Part shown: piece after piece, positions 8,598 to 16,790 of the stretch | Position numbering within the stretch: position 1 is the stretch's first letter | How the letters are laid out: every line of letters begins with the position of its first letter | Source of the DNA: Aliiroseovarius salicola | GTDB lineage: Bacteria; Pseudomonadota; Alphaproteobacteria; Rhodobacterales; Rhodobacteraceae | Direction: 5' to 3' | NCBI RefSeq assembly: GCF_027891095.1 | Contig: NZ_JAQIIO010000002.1 | Location: 372,001-436,000 of the forward strand | Length of the DNA stretch: 64,000 bases | The notes under the pieces: generated by a model | The model's database searches: none | The model's input: only the letters and a program-made list of their open reading frames with translations | What the model was told of the DNA's origin: nothing | Program-made: the position numbers and the translations under genes

Positions 8598-8789
8598 ATT
8601 TGCGAAATTGAAGGGAAATCGCGCATTCACAGGGGTGGGGGAGGCAGAAAGAGTTGCGGATAATTTATTTATCTTTTATTATCAATGCATTGACTGGATT
8701 AATGTTGGCGCTAAACAGCGTTGACTCATAACCCCATCCCCCTTAGCAAAGGCGCAACTGTTACCACTGTGCTCATCCGAGGGTGATCC

Positions 8790-9137
8790 ATGTCCAACGA
8801 CCCCGATCCTGAGCGTCTGAAAGCGCTTGAGGCCCGCCTGAAAAAGGCGAAAGGGGCAGAGGAAGAGGAACACAGCGGCGACAAGGCCTACAATCAGGCG
8901 CAATATGCCTGGCAGATGGTCATAGAGTTGATTGCCGGTCTTGGGATCGGTTTCGGCATCGGATACGGGGTTGATGCGCTGTTTGGCACAAAACCGATTT
9001 TCATGGTGCTGTTCATATTGTTGGGGTTCGCGGCCGGTGTGAAGGTCATGCTAGGCACCGCGGCCCATATGCAGAAGACACCGGATGCTGGTGAGGGGAA
9101 AACCTCTGACACAGGCTCCGAAGAAGAAAAAGGGTAA
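8790..9137 (+). CDS. atpI: ATP synthase protein I (AtpI-like assembly factor)
   Basis: The product is a small membrane protein of 115 aa. An N-terminal charged segment rich in Lys and Glu (residues 1-35) precedes two helices, at about 41-62 ([20 protein letters not shown]) and 68-90. The C-terminus is acidic. AtpI family members help assemble the c-ring or carry divalent cations in some bacteria. It leads the F0 operon with only 5 bp to atpB, which supports the call. Confidence 0.92.
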   Translation: MSNDPDPERLKALEARLKKAKGAEEEEHSGDKAYNQAQYAWQMVIELIAGLGIGFGIGYGVDALFGTKPIFMVLFILLGFAAGVKVMLGTAAHMQKTPDAGEGKTSDTGSEEEKG

Positions 9138-9142
9138 GACAG

Positions 9143-9982
9143 GTGGCTGATCAAAGCGCAAACAAAGGGTCTGGCGGTATCGCCAAAATCGCATTCTTCG
9201 CTGTTCTGGCAGTTGTGCTGGTCTCGGGCCTGATCTTTGCTCCGGAACATGCGGGTCTGGCGATCCACCCGATGGATCAGTTCGAGCTGACGCCGCTCTT
9301 TGGTGGCGAGCATGTGGGCACCTTTACCGTGACCAACCAAACCCTGTGGATGGGCCTCGCAATTGTGGGCATCATCCTGTTGCTGGTGGTTGGCACCTCG
9401 GGCGGCAAAGAAGTTCCGACCCGCAGCCAGTCTGTGGCCGAACTGGCCTATGGCTTTGTCTACAAGATGGTTGAAGACGTAGCTGGCAAAGACGCCGTTA
9501 AGTACTTCCCGGGCATCATGACGCTGTTCATGTTCATCGTGTTCGCCAACTTCCTTGGCCTGATCCCGATGTCCTTCACCCCGACCTCGCATATCGCGGT
9601 CACCGCCGTTCTGGCCATGATCGTGTTCGTCTTTGTCACCGTGCTGGGCTTCGTGAAAAACGGCGCCGGTTTCCTCGGCCTCTTCTGGGTTTCCTCGGCG
9701 CCGCTGCCGTTGCGCCCAATCCTGGCCGTGATCGAACTGATCTCGTATTTCGTGCGCCCGGTCAGCCACTCTATTCGTTTGGCTGGTAACGTGATGGCCG
9801 GTCACGCCGTTATCAAAGTGTTCGCAGGCTTTGCCGCAGCACTGGGCCTCTTTGGCTTCTTCCCGATCCTCGCCATCTCGGCCGTCTACGCACTGGAAGT
9901 GCTCGTGGCCTTCATCCAGGCTTACGTGTTCACCATCCTGACATGCGTATACCTGAAAGATGCTCTGCATCCGTCGCACTAA
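9143..9982 (+). CDS. atpB: F0F1 ATP synthase subunit a
   Basis: Subunit a forms the proton half-channels against the c-ring in the inner membrane. The 279-aa protein has the expected helices, and the conserved segment [17 protein letters not shown] contains the essential channel Arg. The gene starts with GTG at 9143, five bases after the atpI stop, with a weak AAGGG-type site upstream. The next gene (atpE) follows 60 bp later. The F1 genes (atpHAGDC) are not in the window, as is usual where F0 and F1 operons are separate in this group. Confidence 0.97.
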   Translation: MADQSANKGSGGIAKIAFFAVLAVVLVSGLIFAPEHAGLAIHPMDQFELTPLFGGEHVGTFTVTNQTLWMGLAIVGIILLLVVGTSGGKEVPTRSQSVAELAYGFVYKMVEDVAGKDAVKYFPGIMTLFMFIVFANFLGLIPMSFTPTSHIAVTAVLAMIVFVFVTVLGFVKNGAGFLGLFWVSSAPLPLRPILAVIELISYFVRPVSHSIRLAGNVMAGHAVIKVFAGFAAALGLFGFFPILAISAVYALEVLVAFIQAYVFTILTCVYLKDALHPSH

Positions 9983-10042
9983 GACGGTTGCAGCCCGCTA
10001 ACACACACTAATTCAAGCATTCCAACGTAAGGAGAAACGAAA

Positions 10043-10279
10043 ATGGAAGGCAATATCGCTCAAATGGGTCAATTCATCGGTGCAGGTCTGGCAGCTATCG
10101 GTTCGGGTGCCGCCGCTATCGGTGTGGGCCACGTTGCTGGTAACTTCCTGGCCGGTGCTCTGCGCAACCCGTCGGCTGCTGCCGCACAGACCGCCACTCT
10201 CTTCATCGGTATCGCATTTGCAGAAGCCCTGGGCATCTTCTCGTTCCTGGTTGCTCTGCTGCTGATGTTCGCCGTCTAA
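10043..10279 (+). CDS. atpE: F0F1 ATP synthase subunit c
   Basis: The proteolipid forms the rotating ring that couples proton flow to F1. It has 78 aa in two hydrophobic hairpin helices joined by a polar loop Arg41-Asn42-Pro43. The first helix is Gly/Ala-rich and the proton-carrying acid is Glu61 in [10 protein letters not shown]. Glu61 with no Na+-binding ligands nearby fits a proton-driven ring. A strong AAGGAGAAACG leader precedes the ATG, and codon choice is biased toward common codons as expected for a high-level gene. Confidence 0.98.
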   Translation: MEGNIAQMGQFIGAGLAAIGSGAAAIGVGHVAGNFLAGALRNPSAAAAQTATLFIGIAFAEALGIFSFLVALLLMFAV

Positions 10280-10354
10280 GACCTGAACCATCCTTACGCC
10301 GGGGTGGGTCACGACCTGATCCACCCTAAGTAACTCGGTTCCAGGAGAGAAGAC

Positions 10355-10894
10355 ATGGCAAGTAATACTCAAACCACGGATGCTGCACACGGCGCTGCCG
10401 AATCTGCAGGCATGCCGCAGCTGGATTTCTCGACCTTCGGGAACCAGATCTTCTGGCTCGTGGTGACGCTGGTCGTGATCTACTTCGTGCTGTCCAAGAT
10501 TGCGCTGCCGCGCATCGAAGGTATCCTTCAGGCACGTCAAACCCGGATCACCAACTATCTGACCACTGCCGAAGAGATGAAGCTGAAAGCCGTTGAGGCC
10601 GAAGCTGCATACAACCAGGCGCTGGCGGATGCCCGCACCGAGGCCAACAAGATCGTGGCCGAAGCGCGTGCTGAAATTCAGGCTGAGGTGGATGCCGCCG
10701 CTGCCAAGGCAGATGCCGAGATCGCTGCAAAGGCCGCTGAAAGCGAAGCTGCCATTGCCGAGATCCGCGCAGGTGCTGTGGACAGCGTCAAGGCTGTGGC
10801 CAAAGATGCCGCCAAGGAAATCCTCGGCACATTGGGTCATTCGGCTGACGCCAAGACCGTTACCGCGGCTGTGACCGCTCGGATGAAAGGGTAA
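10355..10894 (+). CDS. atpF': F0F1 ATP synthase subunit b' (second peripheral-stalk subunit)
   Basis: This is the extra b-type stator subunit found in photosynthetic and alphaproteobacterial ATP synthases. It has 179 aa: a polar N-terminus, one membrane helix at about 30-48 ([16 protein letters not shown]), and a long Ala/Glu/Lys coiled coil for the rest. It precedes subunit b by 4 bp and likely forms a b/b' heterodimer with it. Some annotations name it atpG or atpX. Confidence 0.95.
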   Translation: MASNTQTTDAAHGAAESAGMPQLDFSTFGNQIFWLVVTLVVIYFVLSKIALPRIEGILQARQTRITNYLTTAEEMKLKAVEAEAAYNQALADARTEANKIVAEARAEIQAEVDAAAAKADAEIAAKAAESEAAIAEIRAGAVDSVKAVAKDAAKEILGTLGHSADAKTVTAAVTARMKG

Positions 10895-10898
10895 GGAC

Positions 10899-11456
10899 AT
10901 GATGAAACGCGTTCTCACCCCGCTCGCCCTGATTGCTGCTCAACCGGCTTTTGCCGCAGGTGGCGGGCTGAACCTGGCCAACACCGATCTGGTAGTCTGG
11001 CTGGCCTTCCTGCTGTTTGTGACCTTCCTGGGTTACATGGGCGTGCACAAGCTGTTGGGCGGTAAGCTCGACGAACGTGCAGAAGGTATCAAATCCGAGA
11101 TCGAGGAAGCACAGAAGCTTGCAGATGAGGCCCGGGAAGTTCTCGCGTCTTACGAGCGCAAGCAAAAGGAAGTGGCTGAACAGGCTGAGCGCATCGTCGC
11201 CCACGCCAAGGAAGAAGCCGCCAACGCTGCTGAACTCGCAAAGGAAGATCTGAAAGCTTCGATTGCGCGCCGTCTGGCCGCCGCCGAAGATCAGATCGCA
11301 TCAGCCCAAGCTGCCGCTGTCAAGGAAGTGCGCGACAGTGCCGTTTCCGTGGCCATCGATGCAGCTAAGGACGTGATCGCAAAGCAGATGACTGCGACCG
11401 ATGGCAACAAGCTGATCGATGCCGCCATCAAAGACGTGGAAGCCAAGCTCCACTAA
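10899..11456 (+). CDS. atpF: F0F1 ATP synthase subunit b
   Basis: This is the peripheral-stalk subunit holding F1 against rotation. It has 185 aa, with an apparent short leader (MMKRVLTPLALIAAQPAFA) that resembles a signal sequence. A membrane helix at about 28-48 and a long amphipathic coiled coil of Ala, Glu and Lys follow. The leader-like N-terminus is common in alphaproteobacterial b subunits and may be cleaved. It is the last gene of the operon and a strong terminator follows 28 bp after the stop codon. Confidence 0.95.
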   Translation: MMKRVLTPLALIAAQPAFAAGGGLNLANTDLVVWLAFLLFVTFLGYMGVHKLLGGKLDERAEGIKSEIEEAQKLADEAREVLASYERKQKEVAEQAERIVAHAKEEAANAAELAKEDLKASIARRLAAAEDQIASAQAAAVKEVRDSAVSVAIDAAKDVIAKQMTATDGNKLIDAAIKDVEAKLH

Positions 11457-11484
11457 TCGCGACCGCGACACAAGACATTGAAAA

Positions 11485-11517
11485 CCCCGGCTGCACAGAG
11501 ATGCAGCCGGGGTTTTT
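11485..11517 (+). terminator. Rho-independent terminator of the F0 operon
   Basis: An 11-bp stem CCCCGGCTGCA/TGCAGCCGGGG (11485-11495 with 11502-11512) has a 6-nt loop and is followed by TTTTTG. It ends the atp transcript just upstream of the DUF2892 promoter. Confidence 0.92.
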
Positions 11518-11529
11518 GTTTTTTGCAGC

Positions 11530-11557
11530 TTGACATATTCTTGAATCGGAATATGTA
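11530..11557 (+). promoter_or_regulatory. Promoter overlapped by an ATTC-N8-GAAT palindrome (SqrR/BigR-type operator candidate)
   Basis: A TTGACA -35 hexamer (11530-11535) is followed 16 bp later by a TATGTA -10-like element (11552-11557). The spacer is filled by the palindrome ACATATTC-N8-GAATATGT (11533-11540 with 11549-11556), whose inner part is exactly ATTC-N8-GAAT. From memory that is the motif described for the persulfide sensor SqrR of Rhodobacter. Members of the same ArsR subgroup (BigR, YgaV) control YgaP-type genes, and the next gene encodes a YgaP-type DUF2892 membrane domain. Binding would block RNA polymerase. Confidence 0.65.
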
Positions 11558-11584
11558 TTCATGAACGCTTAAAGGAGAAAGCTC

Positions 11585-11794
11585 ATGAATGCTCAACGTG
11601 CCACGATGTCTATCGCAGGTCTTTTCATTTTGATCAGCCTGCTGCTCGCGCATCTTAATGGTCAGATCAATTTGGGAGAGGTCAGCTGGTTGTGGTTTAT
11701 TGCATTTGTAGGTGCTAATTTGTTTCAATCCGGGTTGTCAGGGTTTTGCCCACTGACACGTATCCTGGTTCGCTTGGGTATGCGCGCTGCCTGA
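11585..11794 (+). CDS. DUF2892 (YgaP-type) small membrane protein
   Basis: The protein has 69 aa and two predicted helices, about 10-24 (SIAGLFILISLLLAH) and 34-52. The family signature FQSGLSGFCPLTRILVRLG lies at the C-terminus. In E. coli YgaP such a segment anchors a rhodanese domain. Here it stands alone, with no rhodanese part. The family is commonly found with sulfide and persulfide handling genes. The ribosome binding site AAAGGAGAAAG fits the ATG. The upstream operator supports sulfur-stress control. Confidence 0.88.
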   Translation: MNAQRATMSIAGLFILISLLLAHLNGQINLGEVSWLWFIAFVGANLFQSGLSGFCPLTRILVRLGMRAA

Positions 11795-11812
11795 CGATGG
11801 TGTAGCAGAACC

Positions 11813-12568
11813 CTACTGACTGCGTTCGTGTTCCAGCCTTTGTTTGGCAATTTCCTCATTTCGTTCAGCTCGACGCATGTCGGAATATGCTTGAGCAACG
11901 AAATTCAGGTGATCCTCAACGGCTTTACGGGCGCGGTCAGGGTCGCGGTCTTGAAGCGCGTCATTAATCTCGCGGTGTTGATCGAGAAGGTCCGTGCGCG
12001 TGTTGTACATCTGTACAACCACCTGTCGGTTATAGAATACGCCGCGCTTCAACAAATCGAACATTGCCCGCATCACATGGACGATCATCACGTTGTGACT
12101 GGCTTCGACAATTGCCGAATGGAAATTGGCATCTAGATCCGCCCCTTTGCCAATAGGGGCGTTTTCCATTTTGCGAAAGATACTGTCGATCACATTGAGG
12201 TCAGTATCTGATGCCAGTCGCGCCGCACGTTCAGCTGCCATTCCTTCAAGATCACGACGAAAGTCCAGATAGTCATAAACCGCTTCGTCATGACGCTCTA
12301 AAAGGCTGGTCAGTGCGGGGGAAAAGGAGCTGTCGAGATCTTCCGAGACAAAAATTCCTGAACCGGCACGGCTTTCCAAAAGACCGATGTCCTGCAACTC
12401 TGACACCGCTTCGCGCAGGGACGGGCGGGACACGCCCATCAGGTCCGAAAGGCTACGTTCTGCCGGAAGACGTTCGCCGGGGCGCAGCACACCGCGAAGG
12501 ATCAGAAGTTCGATCTGTTCGACCACCGACTTTGACAATTTCCCGGCATTGATTTTCTGAAAAGGCAT
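11813..12568 (-). CDS. GntR-family regulator, FadR/FCD subfamily
   Basis: The product has 251 aa. The N-terminal winged helix (about 10-75) shows LILRGVLRPGERLPAERSL and GVSRPSLREAVSEL. An all-helical FCD effector domain (about 90-230) contains FHSAIVEASHN and the HREINDAL segment with metal-binding His residues, typical of sensors of organic acids. The ATG at 12568 follows a GAGG site and begins the usual start of the family. A frame 13 codons longer would run through the operator. The probable operator upstream (12581-12604) indicates autoregulation. The metabolic target is unknown. Confidence 0.9.
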   Translation of the reverse strand: MPFQKINAGKLSKSVVEQIELLILRGVLRPGERLPAERSLSDLMGVSRPSLREAVSELQDIGLLESRAGSGIFVSEDLDSSFSPALTSLLERHDEAVYDYLDFRRDLEGMAAERAARLASDTDLNVIDSIFRKMENAPIGKGADLDANFHSAIVEASHNVMIVHVMRAMFDLLKRGVFYNRQVVVQMYNTRTDLLDQHREINDALQDRDPDRARKAVEDHLNFVAQAYSDMRRAERNEEIAKQRLEHERSQ

Positions 12569-12580
12569 CTGGCACCTCGT

Positions 12581-12604
12581 GTAATTGGTCAAATTACATG
12601 ACCA
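12581..12604. promoter_or_regulatory. Overlapping palindromes upstream of the GntR/FCD gene, candidate operator
   Basis: TGGTCA-N7-TGACCA (12586-12604) overlaps GTAATT-N5-AATTAC (12581-12597). Both lie within 36 bp upstream of the regulator start. GntR/FCD proteins commonly bind TGGT/ACCA half-sites. The half-site AATTGGT also occurs in the palindrome before glcD (34525-34549). Confidence 0.55.
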
Positions 12605-12736
12605 CATGAGAGCGATTGGCTCAAGCCCCGTTCACGCAGTGGAGGCGACGCCTCACCCTGATTTGGTCGCAACCGGCAGGTTGGGCTATACTCAAACCGC
12701 CTGCATTTTCGGGCGACAAATGATGGGGAGATCGAT

Positions 12737-13051
12737 ATGAGCCTTCTGGTCCATTACACCCTTAACTCGGCAAGTGATCATGAAGCCCAAGCCAACGCAA
12801 TGGCAACTCTGGTTGTGGGGTTAAAGGGCGAAGCCATCGAGGGGCTGGCCTATTCCTGTTTCGCGACAGACGATCCTTGCCGTTTTGTTGGCGTGCTTGA
12901 ATTCCCGGATGAGGCGGTCAAAATGGCGTTTCTGGGATCCAATGCCTTTGCGGCATACCGCGAGACTGTAGGTCCACTTTTTGCAAATCCACCTGAGACC
13001 GTCGAGCTTGCTCCGATTGCCTCGACACGGGATCCGGTGTGTTTGGGGTGA
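12737..13051 (+). CDS. Hypothetical protein, possibly dimeric alpha/beta-barrel (ABM-like) fold
   Basis: The 104-aa protein has no membrane segment. Its beta-alpha pattern (LLVHYTLNS, then ANAMATLVVGL, then FVGVLEFPDEAVKMAFLGSNAF and AYRETVGPLF) resembles antibiotic-biosynthesis-monooxygenase-like dimers, but no catalytic residues can be named. A GGGGAGATCG site precedes the ATG. It stands alone between the regulator and the convergent OmpA gene, whose terminator separates them. Confidence 0.6.
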   Translation: MSLLVHYTLNSASDHEAQANAMATLVVGLKGEAIEGLAYSCFATDDPCRFVGVLEFPDEAVKMAFLGSNAFAAYRETVGPLFANPPETVELAPIASTRDPVCLG

Positions 13052-13083
13052 TTAAACCGGTGTGACAACCCTTCGGTTCACAT

Positions 13084-13115
13084 AAAAAAGGCCGGGTGCG
13101 CGTGGCAACCCGGCC
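13084..13115 (-). terminator. Rho-independent terminator of the OmpA-lipoprotein gene
   Basis: The stem GGCCGGGT/ACCCGGCC (13090-13097 with 13108-13115) has a 10-nt loop. Read on the minus strand a six-T run follows. It lies 22 bp past the gene's stop. Confidence 0.88.
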
Positions 13116-13137
13116 CGAAGCGATACGTCGTGTTGTA

Positions 13138-13788
13138 TCAGGTATATGGGCGAATGATGATCTCGACCCGGCGGTTCTGCTGGCGCCCTTCCGGTGTCAG
13201 GTTCGAGGCCACCGGGCTGTGTTCACCGCGACCAACTGTGATCACGCGAGAAGAGGGTACGCCATTTTGGAACAGTACCGCCGCGACAGAGGCAGCCCGT
13301 TGGCGCGACAGCGAAAGGTTGTAGTTGGCGTCGCCCACATTGTCGGTATGTCCGATCACCTCAACATTCGAGTTCGGATAGTTCTGAAGGTTGCGGGCGA
13401 GGGCGGCCAGATCGCTATGAAGCCCGTAGTTTACCACCGAGCTGTCGGTGGCAAACAGGATGTCCTGCGGCATGGTCACGACCAGGCTTTCGCCAGTGTT
13501 CACAATCCGTACCTGATCATTGCCCATTGCGGCGTCAAGTTCGCGCGCCTGTTTGTCGAGCGACGCCCCGATTGCCCCGCCAAGACCTGCACCGATGGCC
13601 GCACCCACGGCGGCCCCTTTAAGCTTGCCTCGGTCGCGGCTCAGGGCACCGATCACGCCACCCAGCATGGCCCCGGCGACGGCTCCATCTTTGGTGCGTG
13701 GACCCAATTCACCCGTAGGCGATGTACAGGCGGTTGCAGTCATGATCGCAACGGTGCCGAGAATCAGAAGGGGTTTTGTTTGCAACAT
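13138..13788 (-). CDS. OmpA-family outer-membrane lipoprotein with glycine-zipper region
   Basis: The protein (216 aa) probably links the outer membrane to peptidoglycan. A signal peptide ends in a lipobox-like ATAC, with the lipidated Cys at about residue 21. Residues 35-75 form a Gly/Ala-rich zipper (AGAMLGGVIGAL, AAVGAAIGAGLGGAIGA). The C-terminal OmpA domain (about 100-216) has VEVIGHTDNVGDANYNLSLSRQRA and the Arg of NRRVEI that bind diaminopimelate. The layout matches E. coli YiaD. The ATG follows GAGGAGCGG. It has its own terminator. Confidence 0.9.
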   Translation of the reverse strand: MLQTKPLLILGTVAIMTATACTSPTGELGPRTKDGAVAGAMLGGVIGALSRDRGKLKGAAVGAAIGAGLGGAIGASLDKQARELDAAMGNDQVRIVNTGESLVVTMPQDILFATDSSVVNYGLHSDLAALARNLQNYPNSNVEVIGHTDNVGDANYNLSLSRQRAASVAAVLFQNGVPSSRVITVGRGEHSPVASNLTPEGRQQNRRVEIIIRPYT

Positions 13789-13913
13789 CTCTGCCGCTCC
13801 TCAATATGTTCAATTGCCAATTTCCTAACATGATACCCAATGATATCGAATAACAACGGGGAGAATGCGCGGCAGATCGCCATAAAATCGTGTTTCTGTT
13901 GAATGCCAGCGGG

Positions 13914-14810
13914 TCAAGCGGTGGCAGGGTTGGTTAATTGCATCGAAGAACTGTCCGCGAGGGAAGAACTTTCCAGATCAGCAGTTTCCCATGCCAGCAA
14001 GGCTCGCTTGACCGGAAGCCCCCAATGATAGCCCCCCAAGGCCCCGGATTTTCTGAGCGCCCTGTGGCAGGGGATCAACCAGCTCACCGGATTGCGCCCA
14101 ATGGCCGTTCCTACCGCCCGGACCGCACGAGGATTGCCGATCGCATCGGCGATATCGGAGTAGGTGGACACATAGCCCGATGGGATGCGCAACAGTGCTT
14201 CCCAGACCTTGATTTGCAACGGGGAACCAATGAGGTGCAGAGGGGTCTTCCCAGTCTCTCCCGGCTCCATTTCAAACGCTGCCAGAACCCAAGGTTGGAG
14301 GAACATGGGATCTTCGATGAAAGCCGCGTTGGGCCAGCGGGATGTCATGTCTGCCATCGCAACCTCTGGTCCGGTTTCTTCTGCGAAGCCGATGCCGCAG
14401 ATGCCTTTTTCAGTACCCATCACCAATGAGGCACCAAACGGGCTGTCGAACCAGCCCCAGTAAATGGTCAGCCCTTCCCCCTTGCGGGCGTATTCACCGG
14501 GGCTCATCGCCTCCCAACGCAGAAAGAGATCATGCAAACGCCCTTGTCCAGACAGCCCAACCGAATGGGTGGTGGCAAGCGTGGTATGGCGTTCATGCAG
14601 CAATGTCTTTGCATGGCCCAGTGTCAGGAACTGTTGATACCGTTTTGGTGACACACCCACAAAGCGCGAAAACACGCGTTGGAAATGTGCCGGTGACAAG
14701 CCGATCCGTGCAGCCAGCTCATCCAGCGACAGCTTGCCGTCAGCCGCGTCAATCTCTTCGATGGCGCGCCCGATGGTTTTGTAATGATAGCTGTCTTCTG
14801 TTGTACTCAT
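13914..14810 (-). CDS. Ada-like fusion: AraC-type HTH plus O6-methylguanine-DNA methyltransferase, without the zinc Ada domain
   Basis: The protein (298 aa) repairs O6-alkylguanine by suicide transfer to a Cys. An AraC-type DNA-binding region (about 10-105, with RIGLSPAHFQRVFSRFVGVSPKRYQQF) precedes the methyltransferase domain, whose acceptor is in NPVSWLIPCHRALRKSG. E. coli Ada also has an N-terminal Cys-rich zinc domain sensing methylphosphotriesters. That domain is absent here, so the usual induction mechanism would have to be different. The ATG at 14810 follows GGGAGAAGGGG. It is convergent with nothing nearby and divergent from nth. Confidence 0.88.
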   Translation of the reverse strand: MSTTEDSYHYKTIGRAIEEIDAADGKLSLDELAARIGLSPAHFQRVFSRFVGVSPKRYQQFLTLGHAKTLLHERHTTLATTHSVGLSGQGRLHDLFLRWEAMSPGEYARKGEGLTIYWGWFDSPFGASLVMGTEKGICGIGFAEETGPEVAMADMTSRWPNAAFIEDPMFLQPWVLAAFEMEPGETGKTPLHLIGSPLQIKVWEALLRIPSGYVSTYSDIADAIGNPRAVRAVGTAIGRNPVSWLIPCHRALRKSGALGGYHWGLPVKRALLAWETADLESSSLADSSSMQLTNPATA

Positions 14811-14947
14811 GATGAACCCCTTCTCCCTCCATCTTGGCTCAAACGCGTTTAAGAAACGACCCGAATGTTGCTCTTTTTACCCGGCGAACCCGAAGCATGA
14901 GTAAATCCTTCTTGTTTCAACTCGGACAGGCAGGCATATGCTGGGCC

Positions 14948-15604
14948 ATGGCACAGAAAACTGCAAAACAGATGAAATATCACGACATCCGCGAAGTGTT
15001 TCGCCGCTTTCATGAGGCGGAGCCCGAACCAAAGGGCGAGCTGGATCATGTGAATGTCTACACGCTTGTGGTTGCGGTGGCACTGTCCGCACAGGCCACC
15101 GACGTGGGGGTCAATAAAGCCACCCGCGAGCTTTTCAAGATCGCCGACACCCCGCAGAAAATGCTGGATCTGGGGGAAGAGGGGCTGATTGAGCACATCA
15201 AAACCATTGGGCTTTATCGGCAGAAGGCGAAAAACGTGATCAAACTGTCGCGTATTCTGGTCGAGGACTTTGGAGGCGAGGTGCCCTCGTCGCGCGCCGC
15301 CCTCGAAAGCCTGCCGGGGGTGGGTCGCAAGACGGCCAATGTCGTTCTGAACATGTGGTGGAAAGTGCCAACCCAGGCGGTGGACACCCACATCTTCCGG
15401 GTGGGCAACCGCACCGGTATTTGCCCCGGCAAAGATGTGGTCGCGGTGGAACGTGCCGTCGAAGACAACATTCCAGCCGAATATCTGCAACACGCGCATC
15501 ATTGGCTGATCCTGCATGGACGCTATGTCTGCAAGGCGCGCAAACCCGTCTGCGGCAATTGCCTGATCCGCGACATCTGCCCGTTTGAGGAAAAGAACTT
15601 ATGA
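14948..15604 (+). CDS. nth: Endonuclease III, bifunctional DNA glycosylase/AP lyase
   Basis: This base-excision enzyme removes oxidised pyrimidines and cuts at abasic sites. The helix-hairpin-helix is LPGVGRKTANVV with the catalytic Lys. The catalytic Asp is in VDTHIFRVGNR. The [4Fe-4S] cluster is held by the C-terminal CKARKPVCGNCLIRDIC pattern. The ATG at 14948 gives 218 aa, the family length. Earlier starts in the same frame (14834 or 14897) would add a non-conserved leader. The stop overlaps the next gene by 4 bp (ATGA). Confidence 0.95.
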   Translation: MAQKTAKQMKYHDIREVFRRFHEAEPEPKGELDHVNVYTLVVAVALSAQATDVGVNKATRELFKIADTPQKMLDLGEEGLIEHIKTIGLYRQKAKNVIKLSRILVEDFGGEVPSSRAALESLPGVGRKTANVVLNMWWKVPTQAVDTHIFRVGNRTGICPGKDVVAVERAVEDNIPAEYLQHAHHWLILHGRYVCKARKPVCGNCLIRDICPFEEKNL

Positions 15605-16596
15605 CAAAGACCTACAAGGTTGTCGGTATCGGCAATGCCATCGTGGACGTGCTGACCACAGCGGATGACACGTTTCTCGAACTGATGGGGATCGAGAAGG
15701 GCATCATGCAATTGGTCGAAAAGGACCGGGCAGAGGTGCTTTACGGTGCTATGGACAATCGCAAACAGGCGGCTGGCGGTTCGGTTGCCAATACATTGGC
15801 TGGGATTGGTAATCTGGGTCTCAAGACCGGGTTCGTCGGCCGGGTTCATGACGATGCGCTGGGGCATTTCTACGCAGAAGCGATGGAGATAGACGGCACC
15901 CGTTTTGTTAACCCGCCAGTGCCGGGAGGAGAGCTGCCAACCTCACGCTCGATGATCTTTGTCTCGCCCGATGGCGAACGGTCAATGAACACCTATCTGG
16001 GTATCTCTGCCGAGCTTGGCCCGGATGATGTGGATCCTGATGTTGCCTCGGACGCCGAGATTGTGTTCCTCGAAGGATATCTTTTCGACAAGGACAAGGG
16101 CAAAGAGGCGTTCATTGCCATGGCACGCGCTTGCCGTGGGGCAGGGGGTAAGGCGGGCATTGCCATTTCCGATCCATTTTGCGTCGAGCGCCACCGCACC
16201 GATTTCTTGATGTTGATCGAACATGAACTTGATTACGTGATCGGCAATGAGGATGAGATCAAGTCGCTGTTCGAAACCGACGATTGGGAACAAGCACTGG
16301 CCAAAACCGCCGCGATCTGCCCGCTTGTGGCCTGCACACGGTCTGGAGAGGGGGTCACCATCATTCAAAATGGTGCCCGTGTTGACGTGCCGGTTGAAAA
16401 AATCACCCCAGTAGATGCCACTGGGGCTGGGGACGGATTTGCTGCCGGGTTCCTGTTTGGCCTTGCCACTGGTGCTGACATCCAAACCTGTGGCGAGATG
16501 GGGTGCGCAGTCGCCGGAGAAGTGATCCGTCATATGGGCCCGCGCGCGGACCGAAACCTTCAGGCGCTTCTGCGGGACCGGGGATTGATCAGCTAA
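15601..16596 (+). CDS. PfkB-family sugar/nucleoside kinase, adenosine-kinase-like
   Basis: The kinase has 331 aa and the two PfkB signatures, AGGSVANTLAGIGNLG (about 58-73) and DATGAGDGFAAGFLFGLATG (about 275-295) with the catalytic Asp and anion hole GAGD. Alphaproteobacterial proteins of this kind are usually annotated adenosine kinase, with some activity on other ribosides. Nucleoside specificity is therefore probable rather than proved. It is translationally coupled to nth by overlap. Confidence 0.9.
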   Translation: MTKTYKVVGIGNAIVDVLTTADDTFLELMGIEKGIMQLVEKDRAEVLYGAMDNRKQAAGGSVANTLAGIGNLGLKTGFVGRVHDDALGHFYAEAMEIDGTRFVNPPVPGGELPTSRSMIFVSPDGERSMNTYLGISAELGPDDVDPDVASDAEIVFLEGYLFDKDKGKEAFIAMARACRGAGGKAGIAISDPFCVERHRTDFLMLIEHELDYVIGNEDEIKSLFETDDWEQALAKTAAICPLVACTRSGEGVTIIQNGARVDVPVEKITPVDATGAGDGFAAGFLFGLATGADIQTCGEMGCAVAGEVIRHMGPRADRNLQALLRDRGLIS

Positions 16597-16684
16597 GATT
16601 TGACCCAGTTGAGAGCAAATTAGAACGTGTGCTCTTGGGCGCGCGTTTTTTGGTTTGACATGTGGAAAACGCAGCCATTTCGAA

Positions 16685-16764
16685 GAAAACTAGAAAACTA
16701 GAAAACTAGAAAACTAGAAAACTAGAAAACTAGAAAACTAGAAAGCTAGAAAGCTAGAAAACTA
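16685..16764. repeat. Tandem array of ten 8-bp units, GAAAACTA
   Basis: Seven perfect GAAAACTA units (16685-16740) are followed by two GAAAGCTA variants (16741-16756) and one more GAAAACTA (16757-16764). The array then runs into GTTTTG, so that the final AAAACTAGTTTT is a palindrome. CTAG, normally rare in such genomes, occurs at each junction. The array lies in the gap after the kinase gene and before the osmC terminator. Length variation by slippage is plausible. Confidence 0.95.
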
Positions 16765-16790
16765 GTTTTGTCAGTTGGTGAGCGGCAGAT

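Noticed and set aside
8894-9979. A 361-codon minus-strand frame opposite atpI/atpB
   Set aside because: It is the antisense of atpB codons (His-, Gln- and Arg-rich), with no start signal. Not a gene.
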